NCBI GenBank assembly: GCA_963747345.1
Contig: CAVVFA010000009.1
Coordinates: 310,001-374,000 of the forward strand
Origin: GCA-2746795 sp963747345
GTDB taxonomy: Bacteria; Chloroflexota; Anaerolineae; Promineifilales; Promineifilaceae
DNA length: 64,000 bases
Reading direction: 5' to 3'
Below the pieces are notes generated by a model. It ran no database searches, was not told the DNA's origin, and saw nothing but the letters and a program-made list of their open reading frames with translations. Every line of letters starts with the position of its first letter. Positions within the stretch are counted from its first letter, which is position 1. Positions 31,129 to 40,447 of the stretch are shown in pieces. The translations under genes were made by a program, and so were the position numbers.

Positions 31129-33732
31129 ATGCGCAAAGCCATCGTCCTTCTTCTTGTATTCATACTGCTGTTAGTTACCCCAACGGCCGTTCGTTATTTT
31201 CAGTATTATAAAATTGGCGCAGAAGCTCCCCAGCCGCCCCCTTCGTATAACCCGGACCACATTGCGGCTGTGCCTACGCCCGCCTCCAATTTATTTGTCG
31301 ATGAGCCAGCGCCGGGCAAAGGACTCGTTCTCCTCGACGAAGCCCACAACAATAATTTTACGTTGGCCGACATTAGCTATTTAGACGGCCGTTTAGCCGC
31401 CAGAGGTTTCGAGCTGCTCCATTTCACAGAAGGAGATTTAGCTCACCAACTCCGCCCCGTGAACGCCTTCATCACTATCACGCCGTTAAGTGAATTTTCG
31501 GTGGCCGACATTCAAGCCATTACTCGTTTTGTCAATCGCGGCGGGCGTGTCTTGATGGTGGGCGACCCCACCCGGTATGAAATCATCTTTGATGAAGATG
31601 ATCCGTTTGCCTTTACGTTTGAATTGGATACAAACGAAATTCCCTTGAACAGCCTTGCCAACCAGTTTGGCCTCATTTACAACGGGGATTATTTGTACAA
31701 TACCATCGAAAATGAAGGGAATTTCCGCAATATCATCTTGAAATCTGCGGGCTTTGCCGAAGACGCTCTCGTCGATGGCTTAGATGAGGTGGCTGTTTAC
31801 AGCACCCATTCCATCCAGATTGGTCCAAAAGCAAAAGCGATTATCACCGCAGACGACAATACGTGGTCTTCAGCCACAGACCGGCCGGGTGGTTTGGTTT
31901 TGGCGGCGAAAAGTGAAAACGGCCGTGTGCTGGCTTTGGGCGACGTCCACTTTCTCACTGATCCTTACTACACTGTCTACGACAACAGTCATTTCATCGC
32001 CAACATAGCCGATTTCCTCACAGAATCTGACGAACGCACCTTAACGTTGGTCGATTTCCCCTATTTCTACCAACAGCCCGTCAATCTCGTCTACACCGGT
32101 TCGCCCGACTTGGGCGCTGGGGCATTTACCGAGATCATTGATTTGCAAACGGCGTTTGCACAGGCGGGTATCTCTCTCACATTAGCCCAAGAAACGCAGC
32201 CAGACCACGATACGCTGTATTTAGGTCTCTACAACCAATCTGAAGATGTGGCAGATATTTTGGCCTCCGCTGGCATTTCGCTCACCATTGAACCGCCCAT
32301 TTTGCCAGATATGGAAGCTGAAGAAGCGATTGAACCCACACCTGTATCTGGACGATCCGCGAGTGAAGTGGCTGTGGAACCAGCAGAGGATGAAGCAGAA
32401 AAAATTGAAGAAATTCGCCTGATTCATTCAGAGCTAGGGAATGTGGAAATGTCTGGCACGGCATTGATTGTATTGGATGAGGAAAACGGCCGTCGCACAA
32501 TGGTGGTATTGGCCGCCAGCCGCGAAGGGCTAGAAAGCAGTGTGGCGCGGCTGCTGGAGCTGATTCCGCTAGACGCCGAAACAGCTTTGGGCAACTGCTT
32601 AGTCCAAGACCCCATCGCGCTTTGCCCGACGCTCGTTGCGGATGAAGCAGTCGAAGCAGAATTGATTACCAGCGGCGGAATCGAAGCTGAAGCTGAAGCC
32701 GAAGATAGCGCTGGCGATGACGATGAAGCGATTGAGCCAGGGCCTGAAATTGAGGCCACCGCTATGGGCAGCATCAGCCTCGGCGAGACGGTATCTGATG
32801 TTGAGATTTCTGAAGAGGAAAGTCAGGCCTGGACGTTTAGTGATGGCCCCGTTTTCATTGATATTTTATTGGAGACGAATGAAGAATTAGATGGCGTTTT
32901 GGAAATATACGATCCTAACAATCTCCTCATTGCCTCGTCAGACAATGGGCTTACAGGCGAACCCGAAACCTTGACGGGCATCGAGATCGAAGACAACGGC
33001 GATTATACAATTGTGGTTCGCGATTTTTATGGGGTAGCCGGAACGTATTCTCTGTCTGTGGTGGAGGGAGAAGATAGTGGGGGGAAAACGGCCGTTATCC
33101 AATCCATATTCCTCTTCATCGACGACAACGGCGAACCCATCGGCGGCGAGAGCTTCAACAGCCTGGAAACCTTCCTCTCCCTCTTGCAGTCCGATTATGA
33201 CGTAACCACCTGGGTTAGCTCCCTAGATGGGCCTCTCGATATAGACACAGTAGAAGCCCATGACCTAATCATCTGGGATTCAGGCAATTACATCAACCCC
33301 GAAGGCTTCTTTGATGAAGATACCAACACCATTTTCACCTCTCTGGAAAATGGGGGTCGCATCCTGGCAACTGGCTCCGCCCCCAGCATATTTGGCGACG
33401 TCCCTCTTTCAGAAATAGCCGATGCTGTCTTCACCGGAGACGACCCCATTCTGTTAGAAAATTTAAGCGCCGGTGACACATTCGCACTCGACCAACCCTA
33501 TCAAGCCATCATTTCAGACGACTACATCGACAGTTTTGATCCCAATACCATTTCCTTCCTCGTTCGTGGGCCAGCGAGTGAAAACGAAGACACCATTGCG
33601 GCCTTCGCTGTAAAAGAGGAAGAATTAGATCAACAAACACTCTTCATCCTGTTTCCCTTTGACGGACTACCGGATGAGATCGAACCCATACTCATGGAAA
33701 ACATTCTTAATTGGTTTGCCTTCAGGAATTGA
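31129..33732 (+). CDS. Large exported protein with DUF4350/GATase-like domains
   Basis: 867 residues, probably anchored by an N-terminal TM/signal (AIVLLLVFILLLVTPTAV). Residues of about 65-300 resemble the DUF4350/IFT52-GldG-type fold (GLVLLDEAHNNNFTLADISYLDGRLAARG, VNRGGRVLMVGDPT, GRVLALGDVHFLTDPYY). An acidic Glu/Ala-rich linker at about 400-550 leads to a bacterial pre-peptidase (PPC)-like beta domain (DGVLEIYDPNNLLIASSDNG, DYTIVVRDFYGVAGTYSL). A second GATase-like section follows (SLETFLSLLQSDYDVTTW, ILATGSAPSIFGDVPLSEIA). There is no catalytic Cys in the expected place. It starts after the MITE and ends 8 bases before a response-regulator gene, suggesting one operon; a role in the cell envelope is an inference. 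Confidence 0.65.
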   Translation: MRKAIVLLLVFILLLVTPTAVRYFQYYKIGAEAPQPPPSYNPDHIAAVPTPASNLFVDEPAPGKGLVLLDEAHNNNFTLADISYLDGRLAARGFELLHFTEGDLAHQLRPVNAFITITPLSEFSVADIQAITRFVNRGGRVLMVGDPTRYEIIFDEDDPFAFTFELDTNEIPLNSLANQFGLIYNGDYLYNTIENEGNFRNIILKSAGFAEDALVDGLDEVAVYSTHSIQIGPKAKAIITADDNTWSSATDRPGGLVLAAKSENGRVLALGDVHFLTDPYYTVYDNSHFIANIADFLTESDERTLTLVDFPYFYQQPVNLVYTGSPDLGAGAFTEIIDLQTAFAQAGISLTLAQETQPDHDTLYLGLYNQSEDVADILASAGISLTIEPPILPDMEAEEAIEPTPVSGRSASEVAVEPAEDEAEKIEEIRLIHSELGNVEMSGTALIVLDEENGRRTMVVLAASREGLESSVARLLELIPLDAETALGNCLVQDPIALCPTLVADEAVEAELITSGGIEAEAEAEDSAGDDDEAIEPGPEIEATAMGSISLGETVSDVEISEEESQAWTFSDGPVFIDILLETNEELDGVLEIYDPNNLLIASSDNGLTGEPETLTGIEIEDNGDYTIVVRDFYGVAGTYSLSVVEGEDSGGKTAVIQSIFLFIDDNGEPIGGESFNSLETFLSLLQSDYDVTTWVSSLDGPLDIDTVEAHDLIIWDSGNYINPEGFFDEDTNTIFTSLENGGRILATGSAPSIFGDVPLSEIADAVFTGDDPILLENLSAGDTFALDQPYQAIISDDYIDSFDPNTISFLVRGPASENEDTIAAFAVKEEELDQQTLFILFPFDGLPDEIEPILMENILNWFAFRN

Positions 33733-33740
33733 CGGAAAGC

Positions 33741-34432
33741 ATGTCCCATAAAATCCTTGTCGTAGATGATGATATTCCGCTGACAAAAACCATCGTCCAA
33801 ATATTACGCTCGGCCGATTACATTCCGCTCGTCGCGCACACCGCCGAGGATGGCGTCAATCTGGCACGCAGCAAAAAACCAGACCTCGCTCTGCTAGACA
33901 TCATGGTTCCCACCATGGGCGGCTGGGAAATGTGCCGCCAAATCCGGAGTTTTTCCCCTATGCCCATCATCTTTCTTACCGCCATGGGCAGCGTAGAAAA
34001 TGTCGTGCAAGGTCTAGAAGTCGGCGCAGATGACTACATCGTAAAACCGTTTAACCCGCGCCGAAGTGCTAGCCAGAATCATGGCTCTCCTCCGCCGCCT
34101 CGCACCACAATCCCCTGGTGCGGAGTTATTCGACTTTGGCAACGGGGATCTCATCATCGATGTCCTGGCACATCAGGTAATCGTTTATGGAGACGAAAAA
34201 GAGTTAACCAATCGAGAGTTTGAATTACTGATTGTTTTAGCAAAAAACGCGGGCACAGTTATCACCACAGCAAATTTAGCGCTGGCGGCATGGCAGCTAG
34301 AAGATGCACAAGGCATCCAAAACGTTAAACCATACATCCATTATCTACGTAAGAAAATTGAAGCCAGACCCAGCCTCGCCGCGCTGGATTCATACCATAA
34401 GAGGTGTTGGTTATCGCCTGCATACAGAGTAG
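33741..34432 (+). CDS. OmpR/PhoB-family response regulator (two frameshifts)
   Basis: About 230 residues. REC: KILVVDDDIPLTKTIVQIL, phospho-Asp in LALLDIMVPTMGGWEM, K in YIVKPFN. The winged helix reads ELTNREFELLIVLAKNAGTV and ends in the family's standard TIRGVGYRLHTE. That ending is recovered only by shifting frame near 34383, and the REC-HTH link (KPFN joins RAEVLARIMALLRR) only by removing one C near 34052. The true stop is then TAG at 34430-34432. It lies 8 bases after the large exported protein gene and just before the sulfatase-fold gene. No cognate kinase is adjacent. Confidence 0.83.
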
Positions 34433-34460
34433 AATAAGGAGTTGATGGATATGAGTTGAT

Positions 34461-36035
34461 ATGAGCAAACCGGATATAATTTTTATCGTATTGGACACCC
34501 AGCGAGCTGATAGGCTAGGCACGTATGGTCATCAAAAAGCCTTTACGCCTCATTTAGATCAGTTTGCCGCCCACGGCACACTTTTTGAACAGGCAGTTTC
34601 CCCCGCCCAATGGACAGTTCCCAGCCACGCTTCCCTCTTTAGCGGACTCTACCCCACCGCTCACCAAGTTACACAGTCTTCCCAAAGCCTCAGCCCAGAT
34701 ATTCCCCATCTGGCAGAAGTTCTGACGCAAAACGGGTACGATACGATTGGTTTTTGCAACAATCCGCTGGTCGGGGTGCTGAATAATGGCTTCAAACGGG
34801 GGTTTCAAACGTTTTACAACTATGGCGGCGCATTCCCCAGTCTGCCCAAAAATGCCAGCCGATTACCCGCCCCCCTCGATAGAGTGACAGCAGCCTCCAC
34901 CCAGTTATTTCGCAAAATTTCAAACCCTGTGCAGAACTTTTTTGGTCAATCTGATTTGGCGTTCCGCTTATCGCTGAACAGTTGGACGACGCCGTTATGG
35001 TCACGTTTTGCCAATTTCAAGGGACAAAATGCGCGGTCGGTGCGGGATGTGGGTCACTTTTTGCAGGAACGCGAACAGCAAGAATCGGAAAAACCGCTAT
35101 TTTTATTTTTGAATTTGATGGAAACACATTTGCCCTTTTGGCCTCCAGGCGAGTTCATCGACAAAACGGCTCCTTATTTCCGCAAAAGCAAGGAAGCGCG
35201 TGACATTTTGCAAACCTGGAACCGTGAAGCGTATCGCTGGGCCGCCCCCTTGGAAGAACCATTGGGCGAGTTGGAGAGCCGGGTTCTAAGTGATTTGTAT
35301 GATGCGGAAGTGGCGTATCAGGATGATTATTTGGGCGGGCTGTTTGCGGTGCTAAACGGCCGTTCTAACCACCACAACACCCTCGCCATCATCGTCAGTG
35401 ACCACGGGGATGGTCTCGGAGAACATGGCTACATGGGCCACGCCTTCGTCGCCTACCAGGAACTGGTGCACGTGCCGCTGATGATGCAGTGGCCGGAACA
35501 GTTGCCAGACCCAGCACGCATTGACACGCCAGTCAGCACCCGCCGCGTTTACCACACCATGCTGGATGCCGCCGGACAGTTACCCGACATGGCAAACCTG
35601 GACCCCGTTACCGTGCATGGCCTGACCTTGATGAATACCGTAAACGGCCGTGATCCTGAAAATGGCACCGCCTACAGCGAAATCTATCCGCCGCTAAACT
35701 TCGTCCGCGCCATCGAAAACAGACAGCCCCATCTGCTAGAACCATTCGGCTGCCTCTCAGAACGGCGTGCAATCGTCAAAGCCAACGAAAACGAACCCTT
35801 TAAATTGATTCATGTCAACGATAAACCAGATGAGCTTTTTAATTTGACGGCTGATCCGTTAGAATTAGAGAATCAGTTAACAGCAGAGCCGCACCTAACC
35901 AAATCTCTACACGAAGAAATCGAACGCATGACAACCCAAGTCACCCATCAGCGAGACAATCTTGATGCGGGTGCTGAAGTTGAACTAGACAATGCCCTCA
36001 TGCAGCAGCTTCGTGGATTGGGATATGTTGAGTAG
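34461..36035 (+). CDS. Sulfatase-fold (alkaline-phosphatase superfamily) protein with Thr nucleophile
   Basis: 524 residues, cytoplasmic by lack of a signal peptide. DIIFIVLDTQRADRLGTYGH starts the metal-binding core. SPAQWTVPSHASLFSGLYPTAHQV occupies the place where true sulfatases have C/S-x-P-x-R. Here it is T-V-P-S-H, so no formylglycine can form and Thr is the likely nucleophile, as in LtaS-type phosphoglycerol transferases. TLAIIVSDHGDGLGEHGYMGH carries the second metal site (D-H-G-D and H). It ends in a DELFNLTADPLELENQL tail seen in sulfatases. The substrate (phosphoester or phosphonate) is unknown. Confidence 0.84.
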   Translation: MSKPDIIFIVLDTQRADRLGTYGHQKAFTPHLDQFAAHGTLFEQAVSPAQWTVPSHASLFSGLYPTAHQVTQSSQSLSPDIPHLAEVLTQNGYDTIGFCNNPLVGVLNNGFKRGFQTFYNYGGAFPSLPKNASRLPAPLDRVTAASTQLFRKISNPVQNFFGQSDLAFRLSLNSWTTPLWSRFANFKGQNARSVRDVGHFLQEREQQESEKPLFLFLNLMETHLPFWPPGEFIDKTAPYFRKSKEARDILQTWNREAYRWAAPLEEPLGELESRVLSDLYDAEVAYQDDYLGGLFAVLNGRSNHHNTLAIIVSDHGDGLGEHGYMGHAFVAYQELVHVPLMMQWPEQLPDPARIDTPVSTRRVYHTMLDAAGQLPDMANLDPVTVHGLTLMNTVNGRDPENGTAYSEIYPPLNFVRAIENRQPHLLEPFGCLSERRAIVKANENEPFKLIHVNDKPDELFNLTADPLELENQLTAEPHLTKSLHEEIERMTTQVTHQRDNLDAGAEVELDNALMQQLRGLGYVE

Positions 36036-36038
36036 ACA

Positions 36039-36088
36039 CCCCTCTCCCCAGCCCTCTCCCTTTTATTAGGGGGAGGGTTAGGGTGGGG
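36039..36088. terminator. C/G-rich hairpin between sulfatase-fold gene and lgt
   Basis: CCCCTCTCCCCAGCCCTCTCCC pairs imperfectly with GGGGGAGGGTTAGGGTGGGG around TTTTATTA. No long T-tract; transcription may partly pass into lgt. Confidence 0.45.
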
Positions 36089-36122
36089 AAAAACACAAAC
36101 ATTTTAAGAAAGAGGAATATTG

Positions 36123-37001
36123 ATGTTAGATTCGATTCAAACTGACCCTGTAGCCTTCACCATTCCCATCGGGAATGGATTTGATATTTACTGGTATGGC
36201 ATCATCGTCACCCTGGGGATTTTGGCTGGGGTGTGGTGGGCCGCCCGCGAAATTGATAAACGCGGACAAAGCGTTGACGATCTGCTCAACGGTGCCATTC
36301 TCGTTATTTTCTCTGGCTATTTCTTTGCTCGCCTCACCTATGTCATTTTGGACATAGCAAATGGCTCCCGCTACAACTCGTTTCTTGATGTGATCAACAT
36401 TCGGGCGGGCGGTGTTAATATTTTGGGCGGCTTCATGGGCGCGGCGCTTGTGGGCTGGATTTATGCCAAATGGCGACGGCTTAAAATATGGGATTATGCG
36501 GATGCGGCTGGGCCTGCTTTGCTGCTCGCGCAAGCGATTGGGCGTTGGGGCAATTTCATCAATCAAGAGCTTTACGGCCCTCCCACCGACCTGCCCTGGG
36601 GCATTCTCATCAGCGCCCAACATCGCATGGCTTTGTATGCCAATATGCAAGAATTCCCCTTAGAAACCCGCTTCCACCCCACATTTCTGTACGAATCGAT
36701 TATGCTGTTTATTGGCTTTTTACTGCTGGCCTGGCTAAACGGCCGTTATCGCAACATCTGGGCATCCGGCACAATCTTTGGTCTCTTCCTCATTTGGTGG
36801 GGCGGCAATCGAGCCTGGATTGAACTCTTCCGTCCTGACCAAACCACCGTGGGCAACAGCTTCATCACCTACTCCATGCTGATGGCAATAGGGCTGGCTC
36901 TGGTCGGCGTCTGGATTATTTTGGCGCGTAACAAAAAACTACCGGCGCGTCTCAATCACAAAAAAACGCGCGTTCACAAACCGAAACCAAAAAGAAGCTA
37001 A
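36123..37001 (+). CDS. lgt: Prolipoprotein diacylglyceryl transferase
   Basis: 292 residues, a seven-TM inner-membrane enzyme that attaches diacylglycerol to the lipobox Cys of prolipoproteins. Its signature G-R-x-G-N-F-x-N-x-E is read as AIGRWGNFINQELYGPPTDLPWG. The early Tyr/His-bearing segment FDIYWYGIIVTLGI, FARLTYVILD and the C-terminal FHPTFLYESIMLFIGF and IWWGGNRAWIELFRPDQ are present. AGAGGAA precedes the ATG. At least four lipoproteins in this window (6456, 23631, 45795, 48658) are its expected clients. It is followed by guaB on the same strand across a hairpin. Confidence 0.94.
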   Translation: MLDSIQTDPVAFTIPIGNGFDIYWYGIIVTLGILAGVWWAAREIDKRGQSVDDLLNGAILVIFSGYFFARLTYVILDIANGSRYNSFLDVINIRAGGVNILGGFMGAALVGWIYAKWRRLKIWDYADAAGPALLLAQAIGRWGNFINQELYGPPTDLPWGILISAQHRMALYANMQEFPLETRFHPTFLYESIMLFIGFLLLAWLNGRYRNIWASGTIFGLFLIWWGGNRAWIELFRPDQTTVGNSFITYSMLMAIGLALVGVWIILARNKKLPARLNHKKTRVHKPKPKRS

Positions 37002-37009
37002 TCATTTAC

Positions 37010-37051
37010 GATTAAAGATTAGCCAAGACACACAATGGTTAATCTTCAATC
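37010..37051 (+). repeat. Heptad-like hairpin between lgt and guaB
   Basis: GATTAAAGATTAGCC (37010-37024) pairs with GGTTAATCTTCAATC (37037-37051) with two mismatches. It resembles the GAGATTAGAGATT hairpins elsewhere and may terminate lgt or regulate guaB. Confidence 0.55.
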
Positions 37052-37077
37052 ATAAATCCCTAAAGGGGAGAAAAATT

Positions 37078-38560
37078 ATGGATATGGATCAAAAGATAAT
37101 GGGGTTGGCGCTAACATTTGATGATGTGTTGTTAGCACCAGGATATTCCGATGTACTGCCTGATGAAGTTGATTTGAGCACCAAACTCACCCAGAACATC
37201 CATCTCAACTTACCTATCATGTCAGCCGCAATGGATACCGTTAGCGAAGCACAAATGGGTATTGGCATGGCTCGTTTGGGCGGGGTGGGGGTCATTCACC
37301 GCAATTTGTCTATCGAGGAGCAGGCGCAAGAAGTGGACAAGGTGAAACGATCTCAAGCAGGTATGATCGTAGACCCTATCACGCTGAAACCCGACGATAC
37401 GTTGGCTGATGCCGAGGCGCTCATGAGCCGCTACCGCATTTCCGGCGTACCCATCACCGATGATGACGGTATTTTGGTGGGCATTCTCACCAATCGAGAC
37501 AAACGTTTTGTGGTGCCGGGCTCGCAACCCATTTCTGAGTTCATGACCAGCGAAAATGTGGTCACAGCCCCTGTCGGCACCACGATGCAAGAAGCACAAG
37601 ATATTTTGCACAAACACCGTATTGAAAAGTTGCCGCTTGTGGATGATAACGGCCGTTTACTCGGCCTGATCACCGTCAAAGACATCCTCAAAAAAATCGA
37701 CTATCCGAATGTTGTGTCTGATGATGGCGGACGGTTGTTGGCTGCGGCCGCCATTGGCGTTGGCGAAAAAGGCATCCAGCGGTTAGAGAAATTGGTCGCC
37801 GCCCAGGTGGATGTTATAGTCATCGACACAGCACACGGGCATACCCAAATGGTGCTGCAAACCATCGAAGAAGCGAAGAAGCGGTTCCCTCACATTGCAG
37901 TTATCGGCGGCAATGCTGCCACGGCGGCTGGCACACGAGATATCATCAATGCCGGAGCTGACGCCGTGAAGGTAGGCATTGGGGCTGGCTCAATTTGTAC
38001 CACGCGCATTGTATCCGGTGCGGGTATACCTCAGTTAACGGCCGTTCTCGAATGCGCCAACGAGAGCCATAAATACAACATCCCCTGCATCGCTGACGGT
38101 GGCCTGAAATACAGCGGCGACATCGTGAAAGCGTTGGCGGCTGGTGCAGATGTGGTCATGCTTGGCTCCATGTTGGCAGGGCTGGAAGAAAGCCCTGGCG
38201 ACATTCATTCTCTACGAAGGGCGACGTTACAAAGTGTATCGAGGCATGGGCAGTTTGGGCGCCATGCAAGGCCACGGGGCCGACCGTTACGCCAGCGCTG
38301 TCAAGAAATATGGCGAACGAAAAAAGCTGGTTCCTGAAGGCGTTGAGGGTCAAGTGCCATATCGTGGTAAACTAGATGATATAATTTACCAAATGATGGG
38401 TGGCTTACGTTCCGGCATGGGCTATGTTGGCGCCGCCAATTTGGAAGATTTACGCGAAAAATCCCGCTTTGTGCAAATTACCAATGCCGGATTATTAGAA
38501 AGCCACCCACATGGCATCACCATTACCAAAGAAGCACCAAACTATCAGGCAAGACGATAA
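37078..38560 (+). CDS. guaB: IMP dehydrogenase (one frameshift)
   Basis: IMPDH, about 494 residues, oxidises IMP to XMP with NAD in GTP synthesis. LTFDDVLLAPGYSDVLPDEVDLSTKLT is the family start. A CBS pair (MIVDPITLKPDDTLADAEALM, FMTSENVVTAPVGTTMQEA) is inserted as usual. The catalytic loop GIGAGSICTTRIVSGAG has the active Cys, and IACDGGL-like IADGGLKYSGDIVKALAAGAD follows. The frame breaks near 38203 (GSMLAGLEESPGDI joins ILYEGRRYKVYRGMGS), then the flap GHGADRYAS and the end ESHPHGITITKEAPNY are normal. A one-base insertion in this universally conserved gene argues for an assembly error. A promoter is not obvious. Confidence 0.93.
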
Positions 38561-38563
38561 TCG

Positions 38564-38602
38564 ATTGTGGTAATTGCATAAATTGATAGCAATTACCACA
38601 AT
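38564..38602 (+). terminator. Perfect 14-bp hairpin downstream of guaB
   Basis: ATTGTGGTAATTGC (38564-38577) and GCAATTACCACAAT (38589-38602) are exact complements with an 11-base loop. It is four bases after the stop; there is no T-tract. Confidence 0.6.
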
Positions 38603-38693
38603 TGTAACAGTCGAAAACGGAGACCCACGTCCATGACTGAGCCTGATGTCACGGAGAATTAAAAATGGCAAGAAAAAAAGTAGAATCTAACTA

Positions 38694-38849
38694 ATGAACA
38701 AAAAGAATATAAATGATGAAATCTTGGATCGGCTGGAAGCGGAACGTCGCCGTTTGATTGAGGAAACACGTGCCTTGCAGGAACAAACAAAACGCAAACC
38801 CGGTCGCAAAAAGAAAAACCAACCCACTTCTATTACAGAAGACCTCTAA
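38694..38849 (+). CDS. Small charged 51-residue protein (uncertain)
   Basis: Starts MNKKNINDEILDRLEAERRR and continues through LIEETRALQEQ to a basic end TKRKPGRKKKN. It is predicted to be one long amphipathic helix plus a Lys/Arg tract, suggesting nucleic-acid or protein contact. It overlaps the end of a 9-codon frame starting at 38665 (MARKKVESN) that has a good GGAG site. The two may be one gene broken by indels, which are common in this window. The function is unknown. Confidence 0.4.
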   Translation: MNKKNINDEILDRLEAERRRLIEETRALQEQTKRKPGRKKKNQPTSITEDL

Positions 38850-38902
38850 ATCCTAAGTTCGTAAAAATTGGACACGGATCAATACAGATGCCGTAAACAT
38901 TC

Positions 38903-38966
38903 AGACCTGACAGGTTTTTTCCAGAGTACATAGTTATCAAATTCACTCAAAAAACCTGTCAGGTCT
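38903..38966. repeat. Perfect 18-bp inverted repeat (AGACCTGACAGGTT family)
   Basis: AGACCTGACAGGTTTTTT (38903-38920) and AAAAAACCTGTCAGGTCT (38949-38966). The same arm word occurs at 54475 and 54674. It may terminate transcription in both directions before purB. Confidence 0.8.
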
Positions 38967-39013
38967 CAAAAACTCCGCTTCCGCATTGATCCCTGTCTTC
39001 ATAAAACATTCAT

Positions 39014-40429
39014 ATGACTTTTGCACACGATACCTTCATTTCCCCATTCACGTGGCGCTATGGCAGTGCCGATATGCGCTACATCTGGTCAGAAGAGCGC
39101 AAACGGCAGCTCATGCGGCAGGTTTGGGTGGCTTTGGCGACGGCACAAAACAAGGCTGGTTTGGTCTCAACTGAGCAGTTGGCTGATCTTGAAGCCCATG
39201 TCGATGATATTGACATTGACCGTGCCTTAGAAATTGAAAAAGAGACGCGCCATGATGTGATGGCGGAAATTCGCACCTATGCCGAACAATGCCCTGTGGG
39301 CGGCGGCATCATCCATTGGGGGGCGACCAGCGCCGACATCACCGACAATGTGGATGCGCTGCGCCTGCGGGAAGCGGCCGTTTTGGTGCGAGACCAACTG
39401 ATGCTGCTGCTGGAAAACCTGGCGATAAAAATTGAGGAAACGGCCGTTATCCCCACCATGGCCCATACCCACATCCAACCCGCCGAACCCACCACCCTCG
39501 GCTACCGCTTCGCCGTCTACGCCCAGGATTTACTCGAAGACCTTGTAAACCTGCAAACGCTCATCGCCAATCTGCGCGGCAAAGGTCTCAAAGGCGCTGT
39601 CGGCACCCAAGCCAGCTACGACGAACTGCTGCAAGGCACTGGCATGACCCCGCAACAAATGGAGTCTGTCGCCCTCGGCAAACTAAAATTGCCCTACTTC
39701 CCCATCGCCACCCAAACTTACACCCGCCAGCAAGATTTACGCATTCAGCAGGTTTTAGCGGGAATCGCCTCCTCGCTGCACAAATTTGCGTTGGATTTCC
39801 GCATTTTGCAGTCGCCGCCGTTTGGGGAATGGGCCGAACCGTTTGGCAAGAAACAAGTTGGCTCCTCCGCCATGCCGTTCAAACGCAACCCCATCAACAC
39901 CGAAAACATCTGCTCGCTGGCTCGCTACGTTGCCGGTCTGCCCGCCGTCGCCTGGGACAATGCCAGCCAGGCCATTTTAGAACGCAGTCTCGACGACTCG
40001 GCCAACCGCCGCCTTTTCCAACCAGAAGGTTTTCTCGCTACCGAGGAAATCCTAATCCGCGCCAATCACATTGTGGCTGAGATGGTCATCGACGAAGAAG
40101 CGATTGCCCGTAACATGAACACCTACGGCCCCTTCGCCGCCACAGAACGGGTGCTGATGGCGATGGTCGCCGCTGGTGGCAGCCGCCAGGACGGGCATGA
40201 GTGGATTCGTGAAGCGAGCTTGCAAGCGTGGGCCACGATGCGCCAGGGAGAACCCAACCCCCTTGTCGATTTGATGGTCTCTGATGAGCGCATTGGTGCG
40301 TATCTGCGACCGGACAAGGTGCGGGAATTGATGGATGCGACGGCTCACACGGGAACGGCCGTTGCCCGGGCAGAGGCGATGGCCCAAACCGTTCGTATTT
40401 TCATCGGTAAATTGGCCTTCAAAAATTAG
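39014..40429 (+). CDS. purB: Adenylosuccinate lyase
   Basis: 471 residues of the fumarase/aspartase superfamily; it releases fumarate from SAICAR and from adenylosuccinate in purine synthesis. Signature SSAMPFKRNPINTENICSLAR holds the catalytic flexible loop Ser. The conserved His regions are HWGATSADITDNVDALRLREA and TMAHTHIQPAEPTTLGYR. The C-terminal domain is longer than in Bacillus PurB but similar to others (EEAIARNMNTYGPFAATERVLMAM). It lies near guaB, so two purine genes are close but separated by repeats. It is followed by the FRG-domain gene after 18 bases. Confidence 0.93.
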   Translation: MTFAHDTFISPFTWRYGSADMRYIWSEERKRQLMRQVWVALATAQNKAGLVSTEQLADLEAHVDDIDIDRALEIEKETRHDVMAEIRTYAEQCPVGGGIIHWGATSADITDNVDALRLREAAVLVRDQLMLLLENLAIKIEETAVIPTMAHTHIQPAEPTTLGYRFAVYAQDLLEDLVNLQTLIANLRGKGLKGAVGTQASYDELLQGTGMTPQQMESVALGKLKLPYFPIATQTYTRQQDLRIQQVLAGIASSLHKFALDFRILQSPPFGEWAEPFGKKQVGSSAMPFKRNPINTENICSLARYVAGLPAVAWDNASQAILERSLDDSANRRLFQPEGFLATEEILIRANHIVAEMVIDEEAIARNMNTYGPFAATERVLMAMVAAGGSRQDGHEWIREASLQAWATMRQGEPNPLVDLMVSDERIGAYLRPDKVRELMDATAHTGTAVARAEAMAQTVRIFIGKLAFKN

Positions 40430-40447
40430 GTAGTCGAGATTATTTAG

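Noticed and set aside
38665..38694. Nine-codon peptide gene MARKKVESN
   Set aside because: The ribosome site is good but the frame is too short to support; it may be the broken start of the 38694 gene.
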